64,000 nucleotides of DNA from Lentinus brumalis. Taxonomy: Eukaryota > Basidiomycota > Agaricomycetes > Polyporales > Polyporaceae. Shown piece after piece: positions 32,744 to 45,501 of this stretch. How positions within the stretch are numbered: the first letter of the stretch is position 1; the number at the start of each line of letters is the position of its first letter. The translations under genes and the position numbers were made by a program. The stretch is taken from positions 1 to 64,000 of the forward strand of contig MARA01000074.1 in the NCBI GenBank assembly GCA_001792895.1, given 5' to 3'. The notes beneath the pieces were generated by a model. The model was not told the origin of the DNA. It made no database searches and saw only the letters and a program-made list of their open reading frames with translations.

Positions 32744-34465
32744 GGTGTTGAAGAGGTTGTCAAACGTAGAGCTGAGCTGCTTCGGAGCGCAAAGCCAAGC
32801 GGGGATAGCGAAGAGCAGTGGGGGTGTGACGGTGAGTGTCGACACATGCCTGTCCTGTTATACCTGAGCTCAGTGTTTGCGCATCTTTTGTTGTTCTCCT
32901 TCCAGAATGTCGTCGGTCACTCCTCAATTGCACGCAACTGCATGCACGGCGCCCTCGGAACAGGGTCCTCCGCAAACTGACCGCGCTGTTAGCCTGAGCT
33001 GTGTTCCTCGCAACGTCGGAGCCTTGGAAAAGGCATTGGCCGGTGCTAGTTCTGGTGAGTGCAAGCGGCATTCAAAATGCTTGAAACAAAGCCCACCCAC
33101 TAATTTCGGCAAACAGTTCAGCATCGTCGGCACCGACGATCGTCGATGTTGCGCGGAAGGGGTCAATACTTACTAGCCTTGTGCTGTAGCATTTCAATTT
33201 TCGGATGACCAAGTAGCGGCCCTACAATGTGTTATCTGAAGAGTGTTCAGGGGAGTTCGAGCGGAGGTAATAGAAGTACGTACTTGAGTCGCTTACATCC
33301 GGCGTAAAGGGATTGTTATCCAGTAATCCCTGCCCTGGAGAGAAGTAGGATACCGCACAACAAGTCCAGCAAGGTTGTCCAGGGGAGTCAGCGCTGAGGG
33401 CCCCGGATCTGAAGATGACAACATCTCGCCGCGCGTCCAGTGGAGACGTCAATTATGGCAAAATTAAGTAGCTACACTGCGAACTTGAGGGGCTCTGTGC
33501 ATGGACATCACCACAGTGGGTTGGACCAGCTGATCTGTACGGAACAGGGGCAATGACCTGCAGGCAGAAGCACTTGCCAGTATGGTGACGAATGAGCATT
33601 CATCACAGAAAAGGCGTCGAGCTGGTAAGGTCCGCGATAATAAGTTCTCTAAGAATGACACTATAAGGGGTGTCATTATGGCGATAGGATGATAAGTAGA
33701 TTGTAAGTCCCACGCGATTCAGGCGCCAGTTGCAGCCACCGCGAGCGTTGCTTCAACTTGCACCGCATTGCCACGATCTTCCAACTCCCTTGCGACGTGC
33801 TTGCTACACGCTACGATCTTACATCCTCCTCACAATTCTCTGGCGACTGCTTCCCAACTCCTTCCAACCTCGGCGCTTCAGCGGTATCCGCGCAGCGATC
33901 ACCAATCACAACTGTACAGTTCACGGCGGGGTTTCAACTTCCCGCTCAACATAAGGTCTGCTCCGTCGCCTCTCCTCTATCCCTTCTCCCCGCCCCACCT
34001 CCGCCGGCGAGTTGAACAAACTCGGACGTTCGCCCTTCAAGCTTCACGCTTCGATACCCCACGGGTTCTCATCGCAGGCTTGATCAACTGGTTCTCGCTG
34101 TCCGGGACCCCTTCAGTGCTGGCGGCTCTCAATCTGGTGGCTGGATTCTGGGTCTGGTCGGCTCTGTCACTACCCTCCGGGTGTCCCTGGGTGTCCTCAA
34201 GGATGTCGTCAATCAAACTTCGCCGGCCGTGAACGCTGTGGAGTCTCTTCTCTGAGTATTCTGGCGGTTTCGGCCTCTCCCTCCCCACTTCGTGGCCCTT
34301 GACGACACGGACTTGCCCTTCGCACGTTGCCTTTCCTCACGCTTCCCTCATCTATGTTCTCGTATCCATTTATGTACAACGTCGACGCATGTCACGCAGG
34401 ATTCATGTCGTAGGAATAGTGAATATATTTTGGATTTCCTATCTATGTACCATGTACGCCAGCAT
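32744..34465. other. Spacer without a supported gene
   Basis: This 1.7-kb stretch lies between the gene E start and the proposed left end of the Plavaka unit, and should include the gene E promoter. Open frames on both strands are short and have no protein-like pattern. I see no repeat or RNA gene. Confidence 0.4.
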
Positions 34466-35065
34466 CAGCAAAAGCCCAAAGCGATCCCGCGCGCATGGGA
34501 GCGCTTGCGAGCGCCGCAATCGCTTGCAAGCGGCCTACAGATTCGAAGCGTATACTTCGAAACGAAGGTCGATTGGGCGCGCCGCAATCTCCCCGCCAGC
34601 CGAATGGAATCGCCAGCAAGAGCCACAAGTGGATGTAGCTCTCGCGGTCGAACGCTGCGCTTGCTCGCGAATGGGCCGTTTGGCAAGCCAGCCCGGGAGC
34701 GGCCGCAGACGACGGGGAAGAGACTGATAGCATCGGGGCATTGCGGATGGTATCAGGAGGCATTCCGCGGCCGGATGCTCACACGCGGTATGGAGGAGGA
34801 GGTCGACGACAATGTCATTAATGCTGCAGTCTACAAGTACGATACGATATCAGATCAAGCTACAAACACAGATCACGGGCGGAGCAATACAGCGAGGATG
34901 AGCGGAGCAATAGAACGAGGATGAGTGGAGAAATACAGCGAGGATGAGAGGAGAAATACAGCAAAGATCAGCAGACGGTGAGCACGTCGAAGCGTTGAAA
35001 GTGAGCACGGGAAAGCGGGCATCTACGGAGCGAGAGGCAGTCCAGGGGAGCCGTGCACGTGCTGA

Positions 35066-37115
35066 CTAGTTCGCTCCGCTCGGGGTCTCCTGGGCAGGGT
35101 TCTCCTGGATTGGGTCCTCCTGAATCAGGTCCTCGCCTGTGGGAGGAGCGGGAGCCTGGGACACAGCGGGCGCTGCGGCAGCACGCGCTGCACGTTGCTG
35201 TGCCAGGATCTCCTCCTGGGAACGAGTACCTCCAGGGCGACGGCCCTTCTTGCGAGACGACGTGTCTGTGGCGTTCCCAAACACAACACTGCAAGAGGAT
35301 GTCAGTCGCAGCAAGGCGGACGAAGTGAATAAAAGTCACGAGTTCCACCAGGCGAGAGTCTCGTTGGCCCAGTCCTCATCAGCCGCAGTTTCACCCTCGA
35401 ACAGGGCGCAGATGCGCTTGAAGAAGGCTGGTCCGTTGAATTCACCGTCGTCTTCCTGCCAGCCAGCACAGGAAGAGATCACATTGCGCCACTGCGGGAA
35501 TGACGTGAGTATAATGACAGCATCAGCTTCTGATACGTACCAAAGTCGCAGCGTACGCGATGTTACGCGGGTGCACGCTGCGGATCTTGTAGACGTGCGC
35601 GATGCAGCCGCGGCCAAGAGTCTTCTTGCCAGCCGGCTGATAGATCGAGCTGGGGCTGGTCATAATTGCACGAAGAGCCTGTGGAACGTGAGTATGATAG
35701 GCAATCTATAAGTAGTTGAAAGACGTACGTTCTTATGTTCCTCGCCTTGGCAGAGGCCCTTCTCGAGGTTGTAAGGGTCAAATTCACCTGCAGGGTAGAG
35801 GAAGTTAGGATTGTACTTGTGGTCGACGTCGTAGTCGCCCGCAATGACAAGATCCCGGAACCTGTGCACGGTATCAGCCGGGATCATCAGCTCGACGCTG
35901 AGGATGGTACTCACGCATACGGATCCTCATAGAACTCGTCGAGTGCGTTCGTCGGCACGAGCTGGAGGGCGGTCCAGTTGGCGTAGAACCCGAAGAACGT
36001 CTTGTTCTTCCGCTGCTCCATGTCGAGGGGCGGAGCAATGACCTTGCCACATGGGAGCGTGACCGGCTTGATGATCTCCGGCGCGAGACTCTTGAGTGTG
36101 TTGATGTCCGTGGCGCGAGCCTGACGAGCGTGGGTGTCGATCTACAAGCAAGGTTTGTCAGCGAAGTGCTCAACAATGAGCAGGAGACTTACAAAGGATC
36201 CAATCAGAAGGGTATCGGTCCCACGCCCGAGGAGGCGCGGCACGATGTCAGCAAAGAACGAGACCTTCTCCTGCAGCCAGGTAAAGATCTGGAGGCATTC
36301 GCGCTGATGCTTCAGGATTTCCTTCTGCTTGATGCTGAGACTATACACGCATGTATGAGTGAGGTTGAAACTTCACACTGGTACAGGGACTTACGAAGCC
36401 TCAGGCATGTCCCACCGTGGAGGTGCACCGCCTTGCCAGAGCATGCCGTTCAGCATGACCTCCGTGCCGTCGCCGTATGGAGTCCATTGGCAGAACATAT
36501 ATCTCGCCATCTTTGAAAGCTGCCCAGCTGGCGTCGACTTGTCTCTGCAAGCAAACATCAGCACAGCATGTAGCAATAAGAAAGGTAACTTACTTGATGG
36601 ACCACTTATCCGACTTTGCGACGCGGAGTTGCCTCATGAACGCATGGAAGAAACGCAAGGACTTGGAATCGGCGAACACGCCGTCTGTGATCTCGTCTTC
36701 AATGTCGCCCTCAGGATCTTCTTCCTCAGGCGGCGGAGGCGGTGGGGTGTTCCTAACCTGGGATCGTCCGCGCGGGCGTCCACGCGACTCCTGGGTATCA
36801 TGCGGCAGCTCGGTGTTACCTTCGTATTGAGCCTCTTGCGGCCGCCGCCGTGGGCTGCGCGAACGAGAGGAGAGAATACGGCGGCTGCTTCGCATAGGTG
36901 GCCACCGACCCTGCGCAGAGTTGCCTGGGCCTGCAGGTGGGGGAGTGTTAGTGCCATGCAGCTGTGCCCAAAGCTGCTCGACCGTCAAGCCCGGCGGCGG
37001 CGCTTGAGGCTCTTGATGATCAGGGTGGTATGCGGGGTTCTGTGAGACGCGAGGGTCATATCCGGGGTGGTATTGGCCGCGAGTCGGCGAGTGCGGCAGA
37101 GGGGGGGCATCCTGA
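35066..37115 (-). CDS. DUF6698-like protein, partner of the Plavaka transposase
   Basis: At least eight short exons are visible. In order they encode a Pro/Arg-rich N-terminus (with GQYHPGYDPRVSQNPAYHPD), a helical section (KSLRFFHAFMRQLRVAKSDK), and LSIKQKEILKHQRECLQIFT. The domain I associate with DUF6698 proteins of Agaricomycetes follows: AGDYDVDHKYNPNFLYPAGE, then FDPYNLEKGLCQGEEHKN, RSVHPRNIAYAATL and WRNVISSCAGWQEDDGEFNG, ending ANETLAWWNS. A Pro/Glu-rich tail follows. The assignment is from memory of the family pattern. The function of DUF6698 is unknown. The start codon is not resolved, and the 5' exon may lie further upstream. Confidence 0.65.
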
Positions 37116-37176
37116 TGAGCAGAAGGTGGGTATATGCGGATGAAACGGAGTATGTGCACGTAGATCACGCATATAA

Positions 37177-37208
37177 GATCACGCATATACACGTGTATAT
37201 GCGTGATC
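37177..37208. repeat. 32-bp perfect palindrome in the divergent spacer
   Basis: The half-site GATCACGCATATACAC is followed at once by its exact reverse complement. An extra copy of GTAGATCACGCATATA lies just upstream (about 37,160-37,175). The palindrome sits between the start regions of the DUF6698-like and Plavaka genes, where an operator or transposase site would be placed. Confidence 0.9.
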
Positions 37209-37716
37209 TACGCCACCTAGACGACTTACTGAGCATGGGGACGCGATTGATGGCTCATCTTGACAAGGCAGGGAGGTGTTGTGCGATGTTAATGAGACAA
37301 GCGTTGAGGAACGTGTCGGCTGTCGAGAGCAGTGAGCGAGCTTGGGTTGAGCAGGGAAAATCACGTCGAGATGGTGGTGGTGTGGAGGTAAGGAGGAGAG
37401 GGCGAGCTGACGCATTTTTATGGGGGGTGCCCCATATCGCGATCGACAGCTGGAGAGCTAGAGGGTACGGGGTGAGCTCAGAGGCCCGTGCGCGCACAAG
37501 CCCAGCATGGGGTTTGGCTCGATTAGGCAGCGACGCGACACGTATATCTTCACGCGCCGAGCACGTGATCGCGTCTCGCGCTGCAGCTTCCATGCTCGTG
37601 CTTGCAGCCTCGCAGGCTCCCACGGCTTACTACCTCCCCACCACCACCATTGATGGTCATCCTCCTGGATGGCTCATCTACTGCTTTATCTACTAGTATT
37701 TCTGGCTCTCTTCTCC

Positions 37717-40700
37717 ATGCCGGTGTGCCCAGAATGCGATGGCGAATACAAGACTCTGTCCATGCACGCACGGACATGCACAGCGTTGCTCAAAGCACTC
37801 GACCACGGGCCTGCACTCAAGCGCAAACATCAGGAGGAGGAGCTAGAGCGGAGGACAAAGCAGAGGCTGTTGGAGGAAGAGAGAGTAGCTCGGGAGGCTG
37901 CTGAGCGGGAGGAACAGGAACGGCATCAGGTGCGAGCGGCGGTACACAGCGATCTTATGTTCTACTGATCTGCATCCAGCGTGAGCTTGACGAACTGCAA
38001 GCTCCCCCGGAGGTCTTCAGTCGCTCCGGTCGCCGCCGTCGTGCACCAGCACGGATTCAAAACATGCTGCCAACTACACTCGCTGGCCTTCCAGAGCAGC
38101 TGCACCCGCGACGTCTTCCTTCTCCACCCCCTGCGCCAATCGAACCTGACCCTCTACGCGGACCCTCTCCTCCACTTGTCGCTCCTTCTGAGCCGATCAA
38201 CACCCGCCCCAACCGCTTCGGGGTCTTCCACCAGTACTACCCGTCCCTTCCATCGCATGATCCCGAAGATGGCTTGACAATCAACGCCTTTACGGATACC
38301 CGCACGCACACAGGCCCTCCTGTGAACCCAGACGAGCACGACCCTGTGCGTCCGTTCGGCACTCGTGTTGTCGAGGCACTCCAATCTGCAGCGGAGGCCA
38401 CGTTCGCACCGTTCGCCAACATCAATATATTCAAGTGCATGCGGTGGCTGTATAACAGAACCACGCAGAAGACCCCGGGCGAGCTCACTAAGCTCATCCA
38501 CGACGTGTTCATGGCACCTGAATACGTCTGTGAAGACCTGGAGAACTTCGATGCGGCCCGCGAGAACGGACGTCTCGACAAGTTTCTTGCAACATCAAAT
38601 GCCTTCTCAGCAGACGACGGTTGGCGCGAGGCCAGCGTGGAGCTCCGTCTGCCCAAAGAAGGTGTTGCGCACACCAGTGAGGACGCTGCTCCCACGTTCA
38701 AGGTCGTGAACGTCTTCGTGCGATCGCTCACTGAGGTCATCAAAGCTGGATACCAGGAGTCGCGCGCGACGCGCTTTCACCTCTTCCCCTTCAAGCTCTT
38801 CTGGCAACGCAAGCCGGCTTCACCCGGTGCCCCTCCTCCTCCACCGATGCGGTTATGGTCCGACACATATAACTCGGACGCGATGCTTGAGGATCATGAG
38901 AAGATCCAGGAGAAGGCGCGCACCGACCGCGAGCCTGGTGACACCGAGGATGTCGAGTACGCTGTTGCGCCCATCCTCCTATATTCAGACTCGACACATC
39001 TCGCAAGTTTCGGAACGGCAGCGCTGTGGCCGATCTATTCGTTCTTCGGCGCGCTCACCAAGTACATCCGCTGTCGACCGAACGCTTTTGCCGCGCACCA
39101 TATTGCGTATATACCCTCGGTAGGCACTCATTCTCCCGTCAGTCGGCGAACTAACACGACCTCAATAGTTGCCAGCATCCATTCAACAAGCTTACCGTGA
39201 CATATTCGGCACGTCGGCGTCTACTGCGACACTGAAGATGTGCAAGCGCGACCTGATGCAGCAAATCTGGCATCTTCTCCTCGACGAGGAGTTCATCAAG
39301 GCCTACGTTCACGGGATTCTCGTCAAGTGCGGAGATGGGGTAACACGACGCCTCTTCCCGCGGATCCCTCAATATTCTGCCGACTACCCAGAGAAGTGAG
39401 CCGTTGGCTGTCCCTGTATACACCCTCGCTGACAGCCGTTCATAGGTGCCTCATTGCTTGTATCAAGCACCTCGCTGGATTCCCATGTCCAGCATGCCTG
39501 ATGCCCAAGGACGACATCGACAATATGGGTACCGTCAACTACATGAAGAACCGGACGCGGCTCCGGAGGACCCTTGCGAATGATTGCTACATCCGGGAGA
39601 CGGTGAAGGCGGCCAGGAAGAAGATTTTCGAGCAAGGTTATGCACCTGAAGGTGCGACTGTCGACGACGCCCTCAAGCTCACCTCAATCACTTCGAGCCG
39701 TGTAAGTCCGCTTCCTTCTCATGTCGCATTTCATATTGATTCTAATGCCATCTACAGAGTGCATTTGCAGATAAGCTTGGCGAGTTTGGACTGAACGTCT
39801 ACGACATTCTTGTGCCTGACCTCATGCACGAGTTCGAACTGGGTGTCTGGAAGTTCGTATTCACACACCTCGTCCGGGTACTGATCGCTGCCGGCGGTGA
39901 TCGCGTTCAGGAAATGGACAGGCGGTGAGTCGTACACTTAGTCTAGTCTGTCGGATTCTGACCAGCAATATCGACACGCAGCTTTGCATTGATGCCAACG
40001 TTCGGGCGCGATACGATCCGACGCTTTGGAGCCAATGTGTCGGCAATGAAGAAGCTCGCTGCACGCGATTTCGAGGACATCCTGCAGGTCAGACATGATA
40101 TCATGTGCAGGTGTATGAGTGGTTGCTCACTGACATTCTAGTGCTCGTATTTTGTGTTCGAAGGCTTGCTCGATGAGCCCTATAACGACCACATCCTCAA
40201 GCTGATATCCGTCCTCGCCACCTGGCATGCACTGGCCAAGCTGCGCCTGCACTCGGAGGCCACATTGACATACTTCGAGCAGGTCACAAAGAAGCTAGGT
40301 GAAGCGATGCGCGCATTCGAACGTCACGTCTGCTCGGCATTCGATACCCGGGAACTGCCATCAGAGACGATTGCGCGGCAGCGACGCAAGGCAAGGAAGT
40401 CAGCTGCAACCTCGGGACAGCAAGACACCGGTGCCTCGGATGTGCAAACCGGCAATGTTCGGACGGCAAAGAAGAAGAAGTTCAACAAGAAAACATACAA
40501 GTACCATCGTCTCGGCGACTATGTAGCTTCTATCCGCCGTCACGGAACCACCGACAACGCGAGCACACAGCCCGTAAGTATCATGGTCTCATCTGATCGA
40601 CCTCACTGACGTCTGCTAGGGTGAACTTGAGCACAAACGCGTGAAGCGTTTCTACGCGCTCACAAACAAGAATGTTAAGTTTGCGTGGCAGATCGCCCGC

Positions 40701-42034
40701 CTGCAGCGCCGCCAGCAATACCTCCACGGCCGGGGATCGTACTCCGCACCACCGCCGAAGAAGATGAAGAAGAAGTCCCGAGCGTGCTATGTACGACGCG
40801 CCCCTCTGCGCGCACCTGTGCAACTGCCATTCGCCACGGAGGAGCCCCTTGCGCCATGCTCTCCAAAAGAACACACCCAGATCGCCGAGGAGCAGGCAAA
40901 CTCGGTAAATATTCGGGCCTTGATCGCGCAGAACCGCAGCGACCCCTCCTTTAACGACTTCCGATCCATGCTTGACACCCACATCTTCCAGCGCCTCGAA
41001 GCCCTTGCTGGGCGTCCAACCTCTCGCGAGCCCACGTCAGGAGAATGGCGGTCAATACGTGTCGAGAAGGATCTGATGTGGCTCCACAAAGTGATGCGCG
41101 TGAACTGGACATCCTACGACATGCGTCGGGACCAGAGCTCCGTCAACCCTCGGACCCACCCAGACATCATGATGCTGGCACCGGAAGGCTCTTCCCACCC
41201 CTACCTCTATGCTCGCATCGTCACCATCTTTCATGTCAACGTGTTCCGCGTCGAGGCTTCCGACACCGGGCGATCAGATCCCCAGCTGTTGCAGGTCCTC
41301 TGGCTGCGATGGTTCAACCTCGACACCACACGTCCAGGTGGCTTAGACTCGCGCATGCGCCCGCATCGCGTGAAATTTGCAGGCACTCACGACGAGCCTT
41401 TTGGGTTCATCTCACCAGAGCAAGTACTGCGCGATATTCACATCGTACCCGCCCCGCACTACGGCCTCTCCGACGCACCATCACTTCCTCACCGCGTCAT
41501 TCAGCGCACAACTCAGAGGCATCGAACAGACGTGGACGCCTGCGACGACGAGCCGCGAAAGGACGACTTCAAATTCTATTACCTTGCTATGTAAGTACAA
41601 CTGCTATGCCATGCCGCTCAACTGCTGATCATGCACTGTGCCGCAGGTGGAGCGACCGCGATTTGTTTATGCGCTTCCTCGGTGGGGGCGTCGGCCATGA
41701 AGAGCATGAAGTAGATGACGTGCCTGTGATGCCAGTCGACGAAGACGAGGAGATGTCCGACGAGTCATCCAGGCAGGCATCGAGGCAGCACGAAGATGAA
41801 GTCGCGTCTGACGAGGAGGAGCCGGAAGGCGGGTACGAGCCTTCCGAAATCGACCGAGACGATGTGGAGAGAGGCAGGGAAGAAGAAGAGGAAGAGGAAG
41901 ACGGAGATGGAGGCGAAGGTGACCAAGAGGACGGCGACGAGGATGAGGAGGACGAGCCAGATCTAGGTCCCGAGGACGGAGAAGGAGACGGCGAGCTTGA
42001 CGAGTACGAGCTGGACAACTACGCGCCATACTGA
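37717..42034 (+). CDS. Plavaka-family transposase, nine exons, frame intact
   Basis: Exons 37717-37929, 37980-39119, 39169-39395, 39446-39701, 39758-39924, 39982-40087, 40142-40573, 40620-41590 and 41647-42034 join in phase to 1299 residues. The N-terminus is a C2H2-like finger (CPECDGEYKTLSMHARTC, residues about 4-21), followed by a charged coiled coil. The family signature LYSDSTHLASFGTAALWPIY lies at about 405-424 (Asp408 a likely catalytic residue), and VPDLMHEFELG at about 631-641. Plavaka transposases are DNA-cutting enzymes of the RNase H fold known from fungal genomes. The C-terminus is a very acidic Glu/Asp tail of about 80 residues. The start at 37,717 was chosen because the finger begins immediately after it, as in relatives. 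Confidence 0.9.
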
Positions 42035-43711
42035 TCATGGTATTGTTATAGGACTTAGGTATATACATCGATGCTTGTACATATCTTGCACGACTCCCCG
42101 CAGCCAGCCCTGTCTTCGCCCTGCGCAAGACTCGCGCCCTCTCCCCTCCCATGCGACTGGATGCGCTTTCAAGCGACACATTCGATCGCGCGATTGCCAA
42201 GCGGTGGCCGATTGGCAAGCCACCGCTGGGATTAGGGCGGTCTTGCAGGCGATTGCGAGCGCGACCAAGAGCGCGTCAGATCGGGAATCGCCCAATCGGG
42301 GTCGAGCGAAACGGGTTTTTGCTGGTGAGCGTGAGCCTGACGACCAGGCGACGATGACGAGAAAACAGATGACAGACAGGCTCAGAAGCCCATTGTAATA
42401 GACTGTTACCGCTAGGAGACTCGCGAAACTTGCAAGCTATGGGATTATTGCGGTCCTTGGAATGGCCTTGTATCACTTGTAAGGAGACGAGTCCCCTCCT
42501 AGCGTTTTTGCCATGGATTGCATGGTTGCAATTCTCTTATCCCTTATAATCCCTTATTAGCCAATAATAACCCCCTTTTAAGCCAATACAATTTCGCCGC
42601 CAAATCTGTGATGTTACGGTTGCGGGTTGCAACAATTACTTATAGGTAGGGACAGCTGAGATGGTCGCAACAGCCAGGCCACAATGGGAGACGACTTACC
42701 TTTGCCTGCTCTCGTTCCTCGACAGAGCGGAGTTGGAGGAGCGAGATCGTGTACTTACGAGACCAGGAGGTGTAGTACGGCTGCGGGCGACGCGGCATCG
42801 GGCACAAGTAAATTGACGCAGTGACCTGTGACGCGACCCGACGCACCTTCACGCGAAGTCTGCCGTGACTCAGGGAGATGTTGGCCCAAATTGACGCATA
42901 TTATGTTGCCGCTATGCCAATCTGCACCAAGGCGGCAAGATGAGAAATCCTTGAGGTCAGGCGGGCCATCACCAAACCGCAGGGCGTCCGAGCATGTTGT
43001 AGTCACTTACCAAGGACGAGAACGCGTGGCAGGCGCTCTTCGGTGCCGCACAAGTATGGTAGCACAATGCCTGCAATGGCCATGTATGATAGCACAATGC
43101 CTTCGCCGGCCATGTATGATAGCACCACATTGGCGATGGCCAACAGAGTGAAGCATAATAGAGACATGAGCCTTACGCAGACGCTGACTCGGACTCGAGC
43201 TCGCAATTGAACTGCGGATAGGCAGTGCCAGCTTGGTCCACTTCTCTTCCTCGCAGGCTGCAGCTGCGTGCGAGCGGCACCCCAAGTTGCAGGCATATAA
43301 TATTAGGCACTGGGATCTGAGGCCCAGTGAAACTAGGCCGATATAAGTACGTTTTGAGGGGGTATTACATGGGTAAGTTCGGAATCGGGTCGGTGGAACG
43401 CGGTCACGCGCGTTTTCGACTGCGTTCGGCGCCAATGTCGCACGCGTCTTGTCCCAGTTTAGATGTGTCGCGCACATCGCGCGCGACATGTACTGTCGAC
43501 CACTCCAGAGTAGCCTTGCTTGTGCAATGACACTGTTTGCCCTGTGCACTTCTTGTGTGTGTCAAGTCCGCTGTGCCGCCGCCTCTTGTCTCTTCTTTCC
43601 ACCGCTCGCTGTCCCGTCCCGCCACCCCGCTGCCTTCCCTCTCCCCGTCGCCGTCCCAGGACTGCCGCATGCCAACAACGCTCTGTTTCGCGCTGCACGC
43701 CGGGGATTTCG
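42035..43711. other. Spacer between Plavaka and CACTA genes, with small repeats
   Basis: The stretch contains the proposed right end of the Plavaka unit (to 42,324). A 95-bp sequence at about 42,411-42,505 has imperfect inverted ends (CGCTAGGAGACTCG against CGCTAGGAGGGGACTCG) and could be a MITE or a hairpin. A 30-bp tandem repeat of about three copies (TATGATAGCACAATGCC..) lies at about 43,055-43,143. An AT-rich patch lies at 42,530-42,600. No gene is supported. The left end of the CACTA element should be here, but I could not find its terminal repeat. Confidence 0.45.
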
Positions 43712-45501
43712 ATGCCCAAGAGAAAACACGCGTGCGATTGCGACGAGCTGTGCCACGGCGTGCTCACGGATCTGCCTGCCGCTGAGTACAAGAAGCACAA
43801 GCGGTACCGCGTCTCCACGCTTGTCAATGCGGTAAAACGATTCTTTCCAGGCCCAGGAGCGCGTCGAGGAGTGTCACAGGAGGCAGGACCAAGCACGCGT
43901 GGCCGTGCGCCCACATCAGCACCCGACAATGTGAGTACCACCTCAATTGCGCATGCTATATGCGCCCATCGCTGACGCTCTCTGCAGCCTAAAGGCAACT
44001 CCGGTTCTGGCAGCGCTGCTGGCTCTGGTCGCGAGCGGTCAGAGGGACCCATGGCTCCCTCGCGCTCTGAAACACCGCAGTCTGTGCACGGCATGGATAT
44101 CAATGATCCCCTGCCCTTCCACAACGAAGAGCCGCTGGAAGAAGAGGATCAGGATCAGGAACCCGACCCCGGAGATGATCCGCTTCCCGAGGAGGGAGAG
44201 GAGCAGGAGCCCGACCCCGGAGAGGACCCTCCAGACCCCGATTACGGCCGCCATGAGCAGACTGGGGCGCCGCGCAAGGCCAAGCTGCCCATGCTCAAGC
44301 GAGCACAAGAGTACGTCGCGTGCATCCGGAAGGCAACACACAGGAAGGCGGGCATGTCCCGCAAGCGCATCAAGGCCATGAAGAAGCCGCCGACGTCCGT
44401 CGTTGATCTGGACGACGACCCGACTCTCCGCCTGTCCCTACGCCAGTTCATCGCAAATGCCCAATCCGAGGCTGCATACGAGGTGAATCGTCAGGCATGC
44501 ATGGAAGAGCACCCCGAACGCGAGCTGCCAACGCTCAAGGTCCTCAAGAAGATGGTCGAGGAGCTCACCGGGGTCGCCGCGATCAAACACGACATGTGCG
44601 AGAAGTCGTGTCTCGCCTATGTGGGACCGCACGCAAAGCTCACGCACTGCCCGTTGTGCAAGGAACGTACACCCCGCTACCACGAGATCGATGGCAAGAA
44701 CGTCCCATGGAGGACGTACGACACGTACCCTTTCGGTCCCCAGGCTCAAGCCCTCTTTCGGTCACCCGAGAGCGCGGAGCGCATGCACCACCGTCGCAAG
44801 GCCACGGCAGACTTCGAGGAGAAGGTGGCGGCTGGACTCAAGCCGGATGTTCTAGGCGACACATACTTCTCGCAAGACTTTCGCGAAGCTGTAGATCGTG
44901 GCGACATTCTGGACGACGACCTTGTGCTCATGTTCTCGATCGACGGGGCGCAGCTTTATGAGTCTAAGCAGTCTGATTGCTGGGTGTATATCTGGATTCT
45001 GTTCGACTTGTCGCTGAAGCATCGCTATCAGAAACATTATGTCCTCCCTGGTGGTATAATCCCTGGGCCCAACAAACCCAAGGACATCGACTCCTTTCTA
45101 CTCCCTGGCCTCATGCACATCTCCGCGCTGCAGAAGAAGGGTTTGAAGGTCTGGGATGCCGCTGACAATCGCACCTTCATTTCATGCCCAATCGTCCTCT
45201 GCGCGTGTGCCGACTGCATCGCTATGGCCTACATCAATGGACTGGTCGGCCACACTGGTGCCCACGGCTGTAGGCTCTGGTGTCCTCTGCGCAGCCGCCA
45301 TCAGCCCGGGTGTGGTATCTACTACCCGGCCATGCTCAAGCCGAACGACGCCAAATGTGGATCTGACGGCGACGACTTCCTTCCGCGCGCCCCAGTGCCG
45401 ACACGAGAACAACGCGGACAATCCTACCAAGATGCGCTCGACCTTGTGCTGCGCTCGGACAAGCAGGGAGATTATGAGAAGAGCCATCGCGGGACTGGTG
45501 T
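43712..45501 (+). pseudogene. CACTA (Tnp2-type) transposase, N-terminal half, cut by the KDZ element
   Basis: Exon 1 (43,712-43,930) encodes a Cys-rich start (CDCDELCHGVLTDL, then EYKKHKRYR), typical of fungal Tnp2-type transposases. Exon 2 (from 43,988) has an acidic Pro/Asp/Glu-rich linker. It continues with the cysteine knuckle CEKSCLAYVGPHAKLTHCPLC and the core FSIDGAQLYESKQSDCWVYI, then LKHRYQKHYVLPGGIIPGPN and CACADCIAMAYINGLVGHTG. These are standard features of EnSpm/CACTA transposases, including the aspartate of the IDGAQL motif. The frame is broken at 45,501 by the 12.7-kb insertion and resumes at 58,204. It could not give full-length enzyme unless the insertion excised. Confidence 0.92.

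Larger units (their letters stand above)
34466..42324. mobile_element. Plavaka-type DNA transposon (boundaries tentative)
   Basis: The two divergent genes here (DUF6698-like and Plavaka transposase) lie between candidate terminal inverted repeats CAGCAAAAGCCC (34,466) and GGGTTTTTGCTG (ending 42,324), which match in 11 of 12 positions. Both ends then show clusters of GATTG/CAATC, TTGCAAGCG and TTGCGAGCG strings over 100-200 bp, as expected for subterminal binding sites. I found no target duplication, so the ends are a proposal. The transposase itself is convincing. Confidence 0.55.

Noticed and set aside
34458..34465. Target-site duplication flanking the Plavaka unit
   Set aside because: The bases before 34,466 and after 42,324 do not match, so no duplication was claimed and the ends remain tentative.
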